From Lachnospiraceae bacterium (GTDB lineage Bacteria > Bacillota > Clostridia > Lachnospirales > Lachnospiraceae): a stretch of DNA of 36,103 bases. Position numbers and translations under genes: made by a program. Where the stretch lies: assembly GCA_017625255.1 (NCBI GenBank), contig JAGALK010000129.1:1-36103 (forward strand), given 5' to 3'. Positions within the stretch are counted from its first letter, which is position 1. Every line of letters starts with the position of its first letter. Under the pieces are notes generated by a model. That model was not told the origin of the DNA, ran no database searches, and worked only from the letters and a program-made list of their open reading frames with translations. This document shows positions 24,842 to 32,874 of the stretch, piece after piece.

Positions 24842-26863
24842 ATGAAACTTTGTTATCATTGTATGGCTCAGATATCTGAGCAGAATGGAAATACCTGTCC
24901 TGCCTGTGGCAAGAGTCTGATAGAAGAGCCGGTTGATAAGAAATTTCTTCGGCCCGGGACAATATTACAGGGAAAATTTATCGTAGGATACCCAATTGGT
25001 GCAGGTGGTTTTGGCAATACTTACATAGGATGGAATCACCTGCTGCTGAGAAAGGTAGCTATTAAGGAGTTTTATCCGGAGCAGTACATCACCAGAGGAA
25101 ATGACAGCGTGACGGTAACGGTTCCGGATAAAAGCTTAGAACCCAGATTTCAGAAGGGATTGCGCCAGTTCTTAGAGGAGGCGAGAAGTGTCGCAGCTTT
25201 GCAGGATATCAGGGGTGTTGTAGAGATATCGAACTTTTTCGAGGAAAATGGAACCGGTTATATCGTCATGGAATACTTAGAAGGGATGGATGTCAAGCAC
25301 ATCTTGAAGATGTCCGGAAACAAGAAAGACTATGAGTGGTGCAGAAGGGTAGTTTTAACAGTATTAGATACATTAAAAGCGATTCACCAGAGAGGTGTAT
25401 TGCACAGAGATATCGCACCGGACAATATTTTTGTTACCAATGAAGGGGTGATTAAGCTGATTGACTTCGGTGCAGCAAAGCACGCATCTGCCATGGCGAA
25501 TACCAATGCAGATATTATGCTTAAGGTGGGTTATGCACCGATAGAACAGTACAGCAGAAAAACACCGCAGGGACCCTATACGGATATTTATGCTGTGGCA
25601 GCTTTATTTTATCGGATGCTGACAGGGCAAAAGCCGATGGCGGCAAATGAACGGGTGATAAATGATTCGTTGGTACCTCCGTCCGCTTTGGGGGTAAATC
25701 TCCCGGAACAGGCGGAGCTTGCGATTATGGTGTGTCTGAATATTATGCCGGAATACCGTCTGCAAAGTGCGGCAGAGTTTATGGAAGCCTTAGGCGGCTC
25801 GGATTTTGTACCGGTGTATGAACCTAAGTGGATTTTGCCGGCAGTAAAAGGGGACAAGTCCTTTACCGGCAAAATTGCCGGATTACCAATGGCAGCAAAG
25901 ATTAGTATCTGTTTTTTGCTCATCTGTCTTGTCGGTGGCGGAATCGCAGGGGGAATCGCCATTGCAAAGAACCATTCGAAGCAGGTGGCAGTATTGCAAA
26001 GTTCTGTAGAAGACGGCAAGGTTCGTATCGCAGATTATCAGGATATGTCACTAAAAGAGGCAGAGGAAGAATTAGAGAGCATAGGTTTACATATGGTTTC
26101 TGTTCAGTATGTGTTAAGTGATAAAGAAGAAGGAATCATATTGGCACAGTCTATAGAGGCAGGAACGGATGTAACTGAGGGAGAAGAGATGCTTTTTACT
26201 GTCAGTGGTGGAGATGTCCGGTATACCATGCCGGATTGTGTAGATATGACAGAACAGGAAATCATAGATTACTTTACAGCGAAAAATTTTGCTGTAGAAA
26301 TATATGAAGATCCTTATAAGTGGAATACCAGAATAGAAAAGGGAGAAGAGGGTGCAAAACTTCACAAAGGACAGGTGTGCATTCAGTATGCATTTTCTAA
26401 AGAGATCGGGAAAGGCTGCTGCTATGGACAAAATATCTCCGCAGGTACAGAAGTGGAGACTACGGAGAATATTATCCTGACCCTTTCCATGGGTGGAGAA
26501 GAAGCAGACTTTGAAGTGGAAGTACCGGATTTTTCCGGTATGACACAGGAGGAAGTAGAAGAATCGCTTAAGGCAAATGGTCTGACAGAGCTTGTGACAG
26601 TAGCATATGCAGAGGAGAAAGAGTATAGCAGTGAAGTAGACAAGGACTGTGTACTGTCCCAGAGCATACATGCCGGTGAAAAAATAAATCTTCTGAAAAA
26701 GGAAACGGTAGTGATAGAAATACTTCTAAGCAATGGACCAAAACCACAGCCGAAACCGCAGCCGGTTCCGACACCACAGCCACAGCCGGAACCACAACCG
26801 CAGCCGGAACCACAACCGCAGGAACAGCCAAGAGTATTTGGTGGTAATGCTGGTAGAAAATAA
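24842..26863 (+). CDS. Receptor Ser/Thr kinase 3 with PASTA-like repeats
   Basis: A 673-residue protein. A zinc ribbon (C4, C7, C19, C22) is followed by PGTILQGKFIVG and an intact kinase domain (G-loop GAGGFGNTYIG, VAIKEF, HRDIAPDN from H188, LIDFG). TM helix at about 351 to 374. The outside part has three PASTA-like repeats (about 394 to 458, 459 to 557, 558 to 634; for example VPDFSGMTQEEVEESLKANG). A Pro/Gln-rich tail ends GNAGRK. PASTA kinases such as PrkC/PknB bind muropeptides or cell-wall precursors, so this is the likely wall sensor of the set. Unlike PrkC it has the zinc ribbon, and repeat 2 carries a long insertion with a Cys pair. Confidence 0.86.
   Translation: MKLCYHCMAQISEQNGNTCPACGKSLIEEPVDKKFLRPGTILQGKFIVGYPIGAGGFGNTYIGWNHLLLRKVAIKEFYPEQYITRGNDSVTVTVPDKSLEPRFQKGLRQFLEEARSVAALQDIRGVVEISNFFEENGTGYIVMEYLEGMDVKHILKMSGNKKDYEWCRRVVLTVLDTLKAIHQRGVLHRDIAPDNIFVTNEGVIKLIDFGAAKHASAMANTNADIMLKVGYAPIEQYSRKTPQGPYTDIYAVAALFYRMLTGQKPMAANERVINDSLVPPSALGVNLPEQAELAIMVCLNIMPEYRLQSAAEFMEALGGSDFVPVYEPKWILPAVKGDKSFTGKIAGLPMAAKISICFLLICLVGGGIAGGIAIAKNHSKQVAVLQSSVEDGKVRIADYQDMSLKEAEEELESIGLHMVSVQYVLSDKEEGIILAQSIEAGTDVTEGEEMLFTVSGGDVRYTMPDCVDMTEQEIIDYFTAKNFAVEIYEDPYKWNTRIEKGEEGAKLHKGQVCIQYAFSKEIGKGCCYGQNISAGTEVETTENIILTLSMGGEEADFEVEVPDFSGMTQEEVEESLKANGLTELVTVAYAEEKEYSSEVDKDCVLSQSIHAGEKINLLKKETVVIEILLSNGPKPQPKPQPVPTPQPQPEPQPQPEPQPQEQPRVFGGNAGRK
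26738..26830 (+). repeat. Pro-Gln codon repeats in the kinase 3 tail
   Basis: Imperfect repeats of CCG-GAA-CCA-CAA-CCG-CAG and related units encode PQPKPQPVPTPQPQPEPQ and a second PQPEPQPQ block. They form an extended, rigid extracellular spacer that could reach through the cell wall. Length changes by repeat slippage are likely. Confidence 0.8.
26843..26863 (+). repeat. Shared 3' end repeat, copy 2 (encodes GNAGRK stop)
   Basis: The second copy of the 21-base identical 3' end, closing the kinase 3 gene. The sequences before (Pro-Gln codons) and after differ from the kinase 2 copy, so the identity is confined to the last six residues and the stop. Confidence 0.8.
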
Positions 26864-26942
26864 TTTATAATTCTATCCTCAAATCCATATGCTAAAAATC
26901 ACACCAAAAAACCAATATGCGAAAGAAGAATGAGGAAATATC

Positions 26943-27977
26943 ATGGCAAAAAGACTTGTAGACCCGAATCATTTATGTATGGGTTGTATGGTAGAATTTG
27001 ATAAAAAAATAGAAGTGTGCCCACTATGTGGCTTTGACTTAGCGAAGTACCAGAGCCAATGCCAAAAAAATGCTCTGCCAGTATATGAAATCTTAAACGG
27101 TAAATATCTGATTGGGCGCGTGATTGGTATTGGCGGTTTTGGGATTACCTATATCGGATGGGATTTTTACCAGAGTAAAAAAGTATGTATCAAGGAATAT
27201 TTCCCCCGGTCCGTGGCAGTTCGTAATCCGGATGCCGTAAGCTATGCGGAGCAGATATCTGTGTCTGTACAGTATAGTATGCTGATGCAGACACAGACCA
27301 TCGCCCGTGCCAAACAGGCGTATACCAGTGGGCTAGAAGCTTATATCAAAGAAGCAGAAAGTTTATCGAAGTTTTATCTGATGCCGGGGATTGTATCGGT
27401 GCGGGACTTCTTTTATGGAAACAATACCGCATATATCGTGATGGAATATATTGATGGCATTGATATGAAAAAATATGCCCAGAATATGGGCGGAAGATTA
27501 GCCCCCAACATTGTATTTGCGGTGCTTCGGGATGTGCTCAAGGCGTTGCACGAGGTGCATAAAGCCAATATTATACATAGGGATATCAGTCCGGATAACA
27601 TTATGCTCACAAGGAATGGAGAAGCGAAGCTTATTGATTTTGGAGCGGCGAAAAATTTTGAAAAAAGTGAAAATGCCCCGGTTTTGTTAAAGCATGGCTA
27701 TGCACCGCCGGAGCAGTATGACAAAAATGGCAGACAGGGACCTTGGACAGATGTCTATAGTATCTGTGCCAGTATCTATTACCTGCTGACAGGTATACGG
27801 ATTCCGGAGGCAAAGGAGCGGCAGAAAAATGACACGGTACAGTGGCTTCGGATGTTAGGTGTGCCTATAACGGAACAGGTGGATATTGCTTTGCGTAAAG
27901 GTATGATGCTGAATATCGCAGACAGATATCATTCCATTGCGGAATTATATCTGGATATATATGGAGAGAGAATATGA
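26943..27977 (+). CDS. Cytosolic zinc-ribbon Ser/Thr kinase 4
   Basis: A 344-residue protein with no membrane segment. A zinc ribbon (C12, C15, C26, C29) precedes a complete kinase domain (about 48 to 340): G-loop GIGGFGITYIG, VCIKEYFP, HRDISPDN (from H212), LIDFG and YAPPEQY. An insertion after KEYFP (about 85 to 125, with YSMLMQTQTIARAKQAY) is longer than in the other kinases. All catalytic residues are present, so it should be active. It ends right after the C-lobe and so probably takes its input from protein partners rather than an outside domain. Its stop overlaps the start of kinase 5 (ATGA), suggesting stoichiometric synthesis with it. Confidence 0.85.
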   Translation: MAKRLVDPNHLCMGCMVEFDKKIEVCPLCGFDLAKYQSQCQKNALPVYEILNGKYLIGRVIGIGGFGITYIGWDFYQSKKVCIKEYFPRSVAVRNPDAVSYAEQISVSVQYSMLMQTQTIARAKQAYTSGLEAYIKEAESLSKFYLMPGIVSVRDFFYGNNTAYIVMEYIDGIDMKKYAQNMGGRLAPNIVFAVLRDVLKALHEVHKANIIHRDISPDNIMLTRNGEAKLIDFGAAKNFEKSENAPVLLKHGYAPPEQYDKNGRQGPWTDVYSICASIYYLLTGIRIPEAKERQKNDTVQWLRMLGVPITEQVDIALRKGMMLNIADRYHSIAELYLDIYGERI

Positions 27978-29287
27978 TGGAGCAGACGACGAGTTCAAAG
28001 TGGAATCCGACAGATGTGTTGGATGGGCGCTATTTCGTGGAGAAGATATTTGTAGAAATTGAAAATTTTACAGTCTGGCAGATGAAAGATTATGTGCTGA
28101 ATTGTCCGGTGTGGGTATTATATGCAGAAGAATATGACAAGGAAATATTAAAAGATCTGGCATATCAGTTGTACCGGGCGACAAAGAGTGAGGAGAAGAT
28201 AGTGGAGATATTAAGTATCAAGACTATCGCAAAACGGGATGTTTTGATTTTTTCCATGAAGTATGAAGATATAGAGCCGGAAGTGTTTTTGGAGTGGCTG
28301 GTGACACGGACGGAGGAAGAAATCCAGGAGGAACAAACAGAAGTATCTGAAAAAGAGGAAATTTCAGCAGAAGGCTTAGAGCAGGTACTGCCGGCTGATT
28401 TTTGTCTGGATGGCAGATATCGGATTATACGATGCTTAGGTATCGGTGGATTTGGTATTACCTATTTGTGTGAGGATATTTATCTGCATCGTAAAGTGGC
28501 GGTAAAGGAGTATTTTCCAGAGCAGTGGGCAGAGCGGGATGAGGAATATGTGTCTGTAAAGAAGTCGAATCTGTTGAAAGCATTTCAATATGGGATGCAG
28601 TCTTTTGGCAGAGAGATACAGGTGACGGCTATATTTATGCATGTACCGAATATTGTGACTGTATACGATGCTTTTAAGGCAAATGATTCTCTATATATGG
28701 TAATGCAGTTTGTAGAAGGTATCAGTATTGGTAAGGAAATGCGTCATAGAGAGTATGAGCCATATACTCCGGCAGAGATGGCAGATATTATATTGCCGCT
28801 TTTAAATGTATTAGAGGAGATGCATGGAAAAGCACTGGTACATAGTGATATTAGTCCGGGAAATATTATCCGGGACAAGGAGAATAGGATTGTTCTGATT
28901 GATATGGGAGCGGCAAAGACTACGGAGAGCAGGCAGCCGGTATTAAATGCCTCTTTTTTGAAACTGGATTATGCAGCACCAGAGCAGTATTTGACAGCAA
29001 AAGAAGGCGTGGCAGCCTGTGAAGGACCATGGACAGATGTATATGCCGTGGGAGCTACCATGTTTTATCTGCTGACAGGCAAAAAGCCTATGGATGTAAT
29101 TAATCGCGTGAATAATGAGAATGCAGATATTGCATTGCCGGAGGATGCGAAGGTGCAGTTGACAGAAGAGTGGTTGGAATTGATTCACCGGGCGACAAAA
29201 CTGGATCGGAAGGTGCGGATTGGGTCTGTGGCAGAGCTGCGGGAAGGTTTGTATGAATTGCTGGAGATAAAGGAGGTATGGGAATGA
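27974..29287 (+). CDS. Kinase 5 with a degenerate extra N-lobe and atypical active site
   Basis: A 437-residue cytosolic protein. Residues about 15 to 115 look like a decayed kinase N-lobe: VLDGRYFVEKIFVE parallels CLDGRYRIIRCLG of the second domain, but the glycine loop is gone and the VAVKEY lysine position is not kept (VWVLYAEEY). An acidic linker (EEEIQEEQTEVSEKEE) leads to a full kinase domain (about 137 to 430) with GIGGFGITYLC, Lys178 in VAVKEYFP, HSDISPGN (H290) and DMG (D310) instead of HRD and DFG. Lys, Asp and Asn are kept, so activity is possible, but regulation by activation-loop phosphorylation is unlikely. It lacks the zinc ribbon of kinases 1 to 4. It overlaps kinase 4 and is followed by a zinc-ribbon PBP-like protein. 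Confidence 0.8.
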   Translation: MMEQTTSSKWNPTDVLDGRYFVEKIFVEIENFTVWQMKDYVLNCPVWVLYAEEYDKEILKDLAYQLYRATKSEEKIVEILSIKTIAKRDVLIFSMKYEDIEPEVFLEWLVTRTEEEIQEEQTEVSEKEEISAEGLEQVLPADFCLDGRYRIIRCLGIGGFGITYLCEDIYLHRKVAVKEYFPEQWAERDEEYVSVKKSNLLKAFQYGMQSFGREIQVTAIFMHVPNIVTVYDAFKANDSLYMVMQFVEGISIGKEMRHREYEPYTPAEMADIILPLLNVLEEMHGKALVHSDISPGNIIRDKENRIVLIDMGAAKTTESRQPVLNASFLKLDYAAPEQYLTAKEGVAACEGPWTDVYAVGATMFYLLTGKKPMDVINRVNNENADIALPEDAKVQLTEEWLELIHRATKLDRKVRIGSVAELREGLYELLEIKEVWE

Positions 29288-30243
29288 TTTGTCCATTTTG
29301 TGGTTGTGAAGTAACAGACAAAAATATGGGTTTTTGTGCAAATTGTGGAAGTGTATTGGATGCACAGAATATGTTTCCTTCGAAACCAAAGAAGAATCCC
29401 ATGAAAATCGTTTTAGGTATCTTGATAGGTGTACTAATACTCGTGCTTGCGCTATGTGTGATTTTAATCATAAAGAATGTGTCGGATGAAAATTCAGCGG
29501 ATAGAAAAGCATTTGAGGAGACTTTGACGGTATTGGAAGAAAAGGGTGTCTATAAAGAGACTATGGAACTTTTGGAAGATATAGTCAAGGTTGATGAAAG
29601 TGAAATACTGATTGAATATATCGAAAAATATATAGAAGAAATAGAACGGCATGGGTATGAGAATGTGTATGTTAGCACATATGTTGCAAAGGAGGATATG
29701 GTCTCGGAATCAGTATTGGAAGAAGCATCTGCAGAAGAAGAACCGGTGCATGACAGTCAGACATTGGATGAGCCGACAGAAGATGGGACGGCAGAAGATA
29801 CTTCGGTAGTAAAAGAGGTAAATTACTATTTTGAAAGAGAAGGTCCAATAGGAGTAGCTGTTGTTTGGAATGAATCAAGTGGCGGAGAGCTAGATAAAGC
29901 TTTAAAAGATTTGTTCGAAAATGAAGAGGTTTATGAAGCAAGCTTTGCTTATGCACAGGACAATGAGACTTTGCTTATGGCTGCAAAAAAATATATACAG
30001 GATGGAATTGATTATTTGCTGATATCTGCAGAAAAGGATTCTGAATGGGAAGTTCTTCTTCAGGATGCACAGGCAGCAGGTACAGAAGTGATTTTGCTGG
30101 ATAGAGTTATTAGCGACGACGAGGACTTATACACAACTATTATTTATACAGATACAGATAAAAGCGCAGTTGGAAAATATGTAGAAGAGGTAATTATGCA
30201 GAGAGAAAAAAATGCTTCTATTGATAAGGAAATTTGTTATTAA
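29284..30243 (+). CDS. Zinc-ribbon, single-TM protein with partial sugar-binding (PBP type 1) domain
   Basis: A 319-residue protein starting at ATG 29284 (AGGAGG 7 bases upstream; ATG 29278 is too close). An N-terminal CX2C pair at C3/C6 and C18/C21 forms a zinc ribbon. A TM helix spans about 39 to 62. An acidic helical region (to about 175) is followed by a domain resembling ABC sugar-binding proteins of the ribose/galactofuranose type: GPIGVAVVWNESSGGEL, AKKYIQDGIDYLLISAEKD, then AQAAGTEVILLDRVI. Only about the first 125 residues of that fold are present, roughly one lobe, and the protein then ends. It may be a truncated sensor or a one-lobe protein-interaction domain. It extends the pattern of solute-binding folds used as outside sensors. 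Confidence 0.65.
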   Translation: MICPFCGCEVTDKNMGFCANCGSVLDAQNMFPSKPKKNPMKIVLGILIGVLILVLALCVILIIKNVSDENSADRKAFEETLTVLEEKGVYKETMELLEDIVKVDESEILIEYIEKYIEEIERHGYENVYVSTYVAKEDMVSESVLEEASAEEEPVHDSQTLDEPTEDGTAEDTSVVKEVNYYFEREGPIGVAVVWNESSGGELDKALKDLFENEEVYEASFAYAQDNETLLMAAKKYIQDGIDYLLISAEKDSEWEVLLQDAQAAGTEVILLDRVISDDEDLYTTIIYTDTDKSAVGKYVEEVIMQREKNASIDKEICY

Positions 30244-30301
30244 ATAAGGTTTGGTTTTAGTAAAAAGCACCATGTGGTGTAAAAATAATGGAGGAAGAAA
30301 A

Positions 30302-30760
30302 ATGGCTTCTTTAAAAGATGCTTTTGCAAAAAGTATTACAACATTGAATGTTAAGACAAATAATTTTATGGAGGAGACAAAGTGTAAAACATACATAGCT
30401 ACTTTGGAAGAAGAAATAATTACTTTAAAGAAACAGATTGGCGAAATTGTTTATAGTATATGGACACAGGATGTGGATTTAAAAGCGCAGGTTGCACCGT
30501 TGATAGGTCAGATTGAAGAAAAACAAAAAGAAATTAAAGTGCAGGAAGAAAGAATTGCAATGTTGTCTGTTCAGGAACAGCAGATTTTAGGAACCGGACA
30601 GAATCCGATGCCAAATCAGTTCATGGGAAGTCCTATACAGCCTGTGATACAAGGGACAGGAGTGCAGTCTGCGGCAGATGTGATTTATTGTGGCAGCTGT
30701 GGTGCACAGAATGCTTCTAATTATAAGTTCTGTATAAAGTGTGGAGTGCCATTAAAATAA
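30302..30760 (+). CDS. Coiled-coil protein with C-terminal zinc ribbon
   Basis: A 152-residue cytosolic protein. Residues about 25 to 98 are a long helical coiled coil (YIATLEEEIITLKKQIGEI and IEEKQKEIKVQEERIAML). A Gln/Pro/Gly linker follows, then a C-terminal zinc ribbon, CGSCGAQNASNYKFCIKCG. ATG 30302 has GGAGGAAG directly upstream. The stop overlaps the start of the ABC ATPase as TAATG, so the two are coupled. The ribbon matches those at the N-termini of the kinases in spacing, though at the opposite end. It is possibly a scaffold that brings signalling components together; no catalytic motif is seen. Confidence 0.7.
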   Translation: MASLKDAFAKSITTLNVKTNNFMEETKCKTYIATLEEEIITLKKQIGEIVYSIWTQDVDLKAQVAPLIGQIEEKQKEIKVQEERIAMLSVQEQQILGTGQNPMPNQFMGSPIQPVIQGTGVQSAADVIYCGSCGAQNASNYKFCIKCGVPLK

Positions 30761-31413
30761 TGATTAGAGTCAGTCATATAGTCAAAGCCTATAAAAAACA
30801 GGTAGTGCTAAAGGATTGTTCGCTTTATGCAAGTGCCGGTGAGATGGTCGCCATAGTTGGCAAAAATGGCTGTGGAAAGACTACGCTGCTGAAGGTTTTG
30901 ACAGGAATATTAAAGCCGGATGCAGGCGAATTAGAATATTACAGTCATAATCCATTAAAGGAAAAGAAAGTGTTTGAAAAGCTGTGTGGGTATGTTCCAC
31001 AGGAGAATCCTTTGATTGAAGAATTATCTGTTTTAGATAATTTAAAATTCTGGGGAGTGACAAAAACTGCAAATTACGGATATGTTTTAGAGGTATTTCA
31101 ATTACAGGATATTCTAAAAAAGAAAGTATCTGTTTTATCCGGAGGAATGAAAAGACGCTTATCTATCGTTTGTGCTATGGCTGGATATCCGCCCATTCTT
31201 GTTTTAGATGAACCGACAACAGCTTTGGATTTATATTACAAAGACAATATCCGCAATTTATTGCAAGCGTATAAGCAGAAAAGTGGAATTGTGATTATGG
31301 CAACGCATGATGAGTGTGAGATTGAGCTTGCAGACAGATGTTATTTTATGACAGATGGTGTATTACAGGAAGTAAACAATAAAGAGATTTTGTTAAGCAA
31401 AGTCAGAATGTAA
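30760..31413 (+). CDS. ABC-2-type transporter ATP-binding protein
   Basis: A 217-residue ABC ATPase with Walker A (GKNGCGKTT), Q-loop (YVPQENPLIEEL), signature (LSGGMKRRLS), Walker B (ILVLDEPTT) and switch His (ATHDE). The short length and sequence style match drug/bacteriocin/polysaccharide-type ABC-2 exporters. It energises the two permeases encoded at 32875 and 34059. ATG 30760 overlaps the preceding stop by one base. An in-frame GTG 21 bases upstream is inside the previous gene and less likely. The substrate is unknown. The gene order ATPase, single-TM protein, two permeases suggests a heteromeric exporter regulated together with the kinases. Confidence 0.9.
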   Translation: MIRVSHIVKAYKKQVVLKDCSLYASAGEMVAIVGKNGCGKTTLLKVLTGILKPDAGELEYYSHNPLKEKKVFEKLCGYVPQENPLIEELSVLDNLKFWGVTKTANYGYVLEVFQLQDILKKKVSVLSGGMKRRLSIVCAMAGYPPILVLDEPTTALDLYYKDNIRNLLQAYKQKSGIVIMATHDECEIELADRCYFMTDGVLQEVNNKEILLSKVRM

Positions 31414-31433
31414 TCAGAGAAAAGAGGAATAGT

Positions 31434-32867
31434 ATGGGATTTAATACAGATGAAATGATGTTTGATCCAATGACAGGAGAACCAATAAAAAAAGAAACCG
31501 GCGGAGAAGGGATGGTATTTGACCCTATGACAGGTCAGCCGACAAATCCTCTGATGGGAAATGAAATGAGATTTGATATGAATAAGAAAACTCCTGGAAA
31601 GATATTTATTATTATTGGAGTTATTGTTGCAGTAATAGCAGTTGTTTTAACAGGTATATTTAGTGGAGCTTTTTTAAATAAGCGAACAAAGGTTTTGGTT
31701 GCTGCTGCAAAGACTTTTAAGGATGAGAGTCACTTGATGCGTGATTTTGGCGATATAGCAAAAATACTCCGTAAAGATGAATGTATGGTTGCGATTACTA
31801 CAGACGGAAATGTGGAAGGTATTCCAATGAATGTGACGGCATCCTGTGCAAAGAATAAAAAGAAGGTTCAGCTTTCTGCAGAAGTTAATGCAACAGGAGC
31901 AAAAGTGGATTTTACAGCAGAAATAAATGATAAAAATTTAGCTGTATGCGTACCTTCTGTCAGTGACCAGAAATTTATATATGATTATACAGGAGATAAT
32001 GATGGATATATTATACAAGTTTTAGAAGATGAGGGTATTGATGCAGAGATGCTAAATCAGTCCCTGCAGGCAATTGCATCTGGCGGAAAACAGAGTGAAT
32101 GGGTAAAGAAATTAACCAAAGCTATTTCAAAAGAGTACAAATCTCTCAAATTCAAAAAGTTGGATACAAAAGAATTTAAGGTGGACGGCAAAAAGCGTAA
32201 ATGTAAGGGATATTCTACAGAAATTACATCGGACAATATGGAAAATGTACTGGCGGCAGTAGAAGATTTGCTTGTGGAAGAGTACGAAGATATGCTGGAT
32301 ATGATGAATCTGGATGTGGATAATTTTATTAGAGAATTGGAAGATACCATAGATCTTATGTCAGATATAGAAGTATGTTTCTATATATCTGGTGGTAAAT
32401 TGGCTTGCATTCAGGCAGAAGTAAACGGTGCAGAAGTGGAATTGACATTTTTAGGTGGAAATACCAGAACAGAAAATATGGAATTAGAAGTAGATGGAAT
32501 GACAGTATTCGAGATAGAAGGCTCAGATAAATCAGGAGTTGAAGAAACAAAGCTTAGTGTTATGGGCACACAGGTTGCTTCTGTTGAATACAAATATAAA
32601 GAACATACATTTGAAATTGAAGCAGGCAATGAATATGCAGGTTGTAATATTGCCGGGATTCTTGATTCTAATCGAAATGGTGTGACACTAAAGGCAGATG
32701 AATTTGAAGTTGTTGGTGAGAATATTGATATAGAGTTTGAAGCAGTTGTTTCTAAGGATGCAAAATTTGTTGAATTAGAAGGAGAGGAATTTGATATTGG
32801 AAATGCATCAGAAAATGACTTTGAAGACATCGCAGAAGAGATCCAAAAAGCAAATTTGTCCTTCTAA
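31434..32867 (+). CDS. Single-TM protein with FDPMTGxP motifs and large outside domain
   Basis: A 477-residue protein. The cytosolic N-terminus repeats the short motif FDPMTG: MMFDPMTGEP (residues 8 to 17) and MVFDPMTGQP (about 27 to 36), with a weaker third FDMNKK copy. A TM helix spans about 58 to 82. The outside part is rich in beta strands with an acidic, mostly helical insertion near 210 to 300 and ends in an acidic tail (NASENDFEDIAEEIQKANL). The family is not recognised. It lies between the ABC ATPase and its permeases and its 3' end is close to or overlaps the first permease, so it may be an accessory subunit of the exporter or a sensor for it. Confidence 0.65.
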   Translation: MGFNTDEMMFDPMTGEPIKKETGGEGMVFDPMTGQPTNPLMGNEMRFDMNKKTPGKIFIIIGVIVAVIAVVLTGIFSGAFLNKRTKVLVAAAKTFKDESHLMRDFGDIAKILRKDECMVAITTDGNVEGIPMNVTASCAKNKKKVQLSAEVNATGAKVDFTAEINDKNLAVCVPSVSDQKFIYDYTGDNDGYIIQVLEDEGIDAEMLNQSLQAIASGGKQSEWVKKLTKAISKEYKSLKFKKLDTKEFKVDGKKRKCKGYSTEITSDNMENVLAAVEDLLVEEYEDMLDMMNLDVDNFIRELEDTIDLMSDIEVCFYISGGKLACIQAEVNGAEVELTFLGGNTRTENMELEVDGMTVFEIEGSDKSGVEETKLSVMGTQVASVEYKYKEHTFEIEAGNEYAGCNIAGILDSNRNGVTLKADEFEVVGENIDIEFEAVVSKDAKFVELEGEEFDIGNASENDFEDIAEEIQKANLSF

Positions 32868-32874
32868 ACAGAGA

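Noticed and set aside
26114..26671. Open frame on the minus strand opposite the PASTA region of kinase 3
   Set aside because: Antisense shadow of a well-supported gene, rich in Cys/Phe/Leu, with no recognisable domain.
26738..26830. CRISPR-like repeat
   Set aside because: The repeats are short, in frame and without unique spacers; they encode a Pro-Gln tail.
26864..26942. Promoter or regulatory element before kinase 4
   Set aside because: A TATAAT-like box is present, but there is no matching -35 box, and the gap is short and consistent with an operon.
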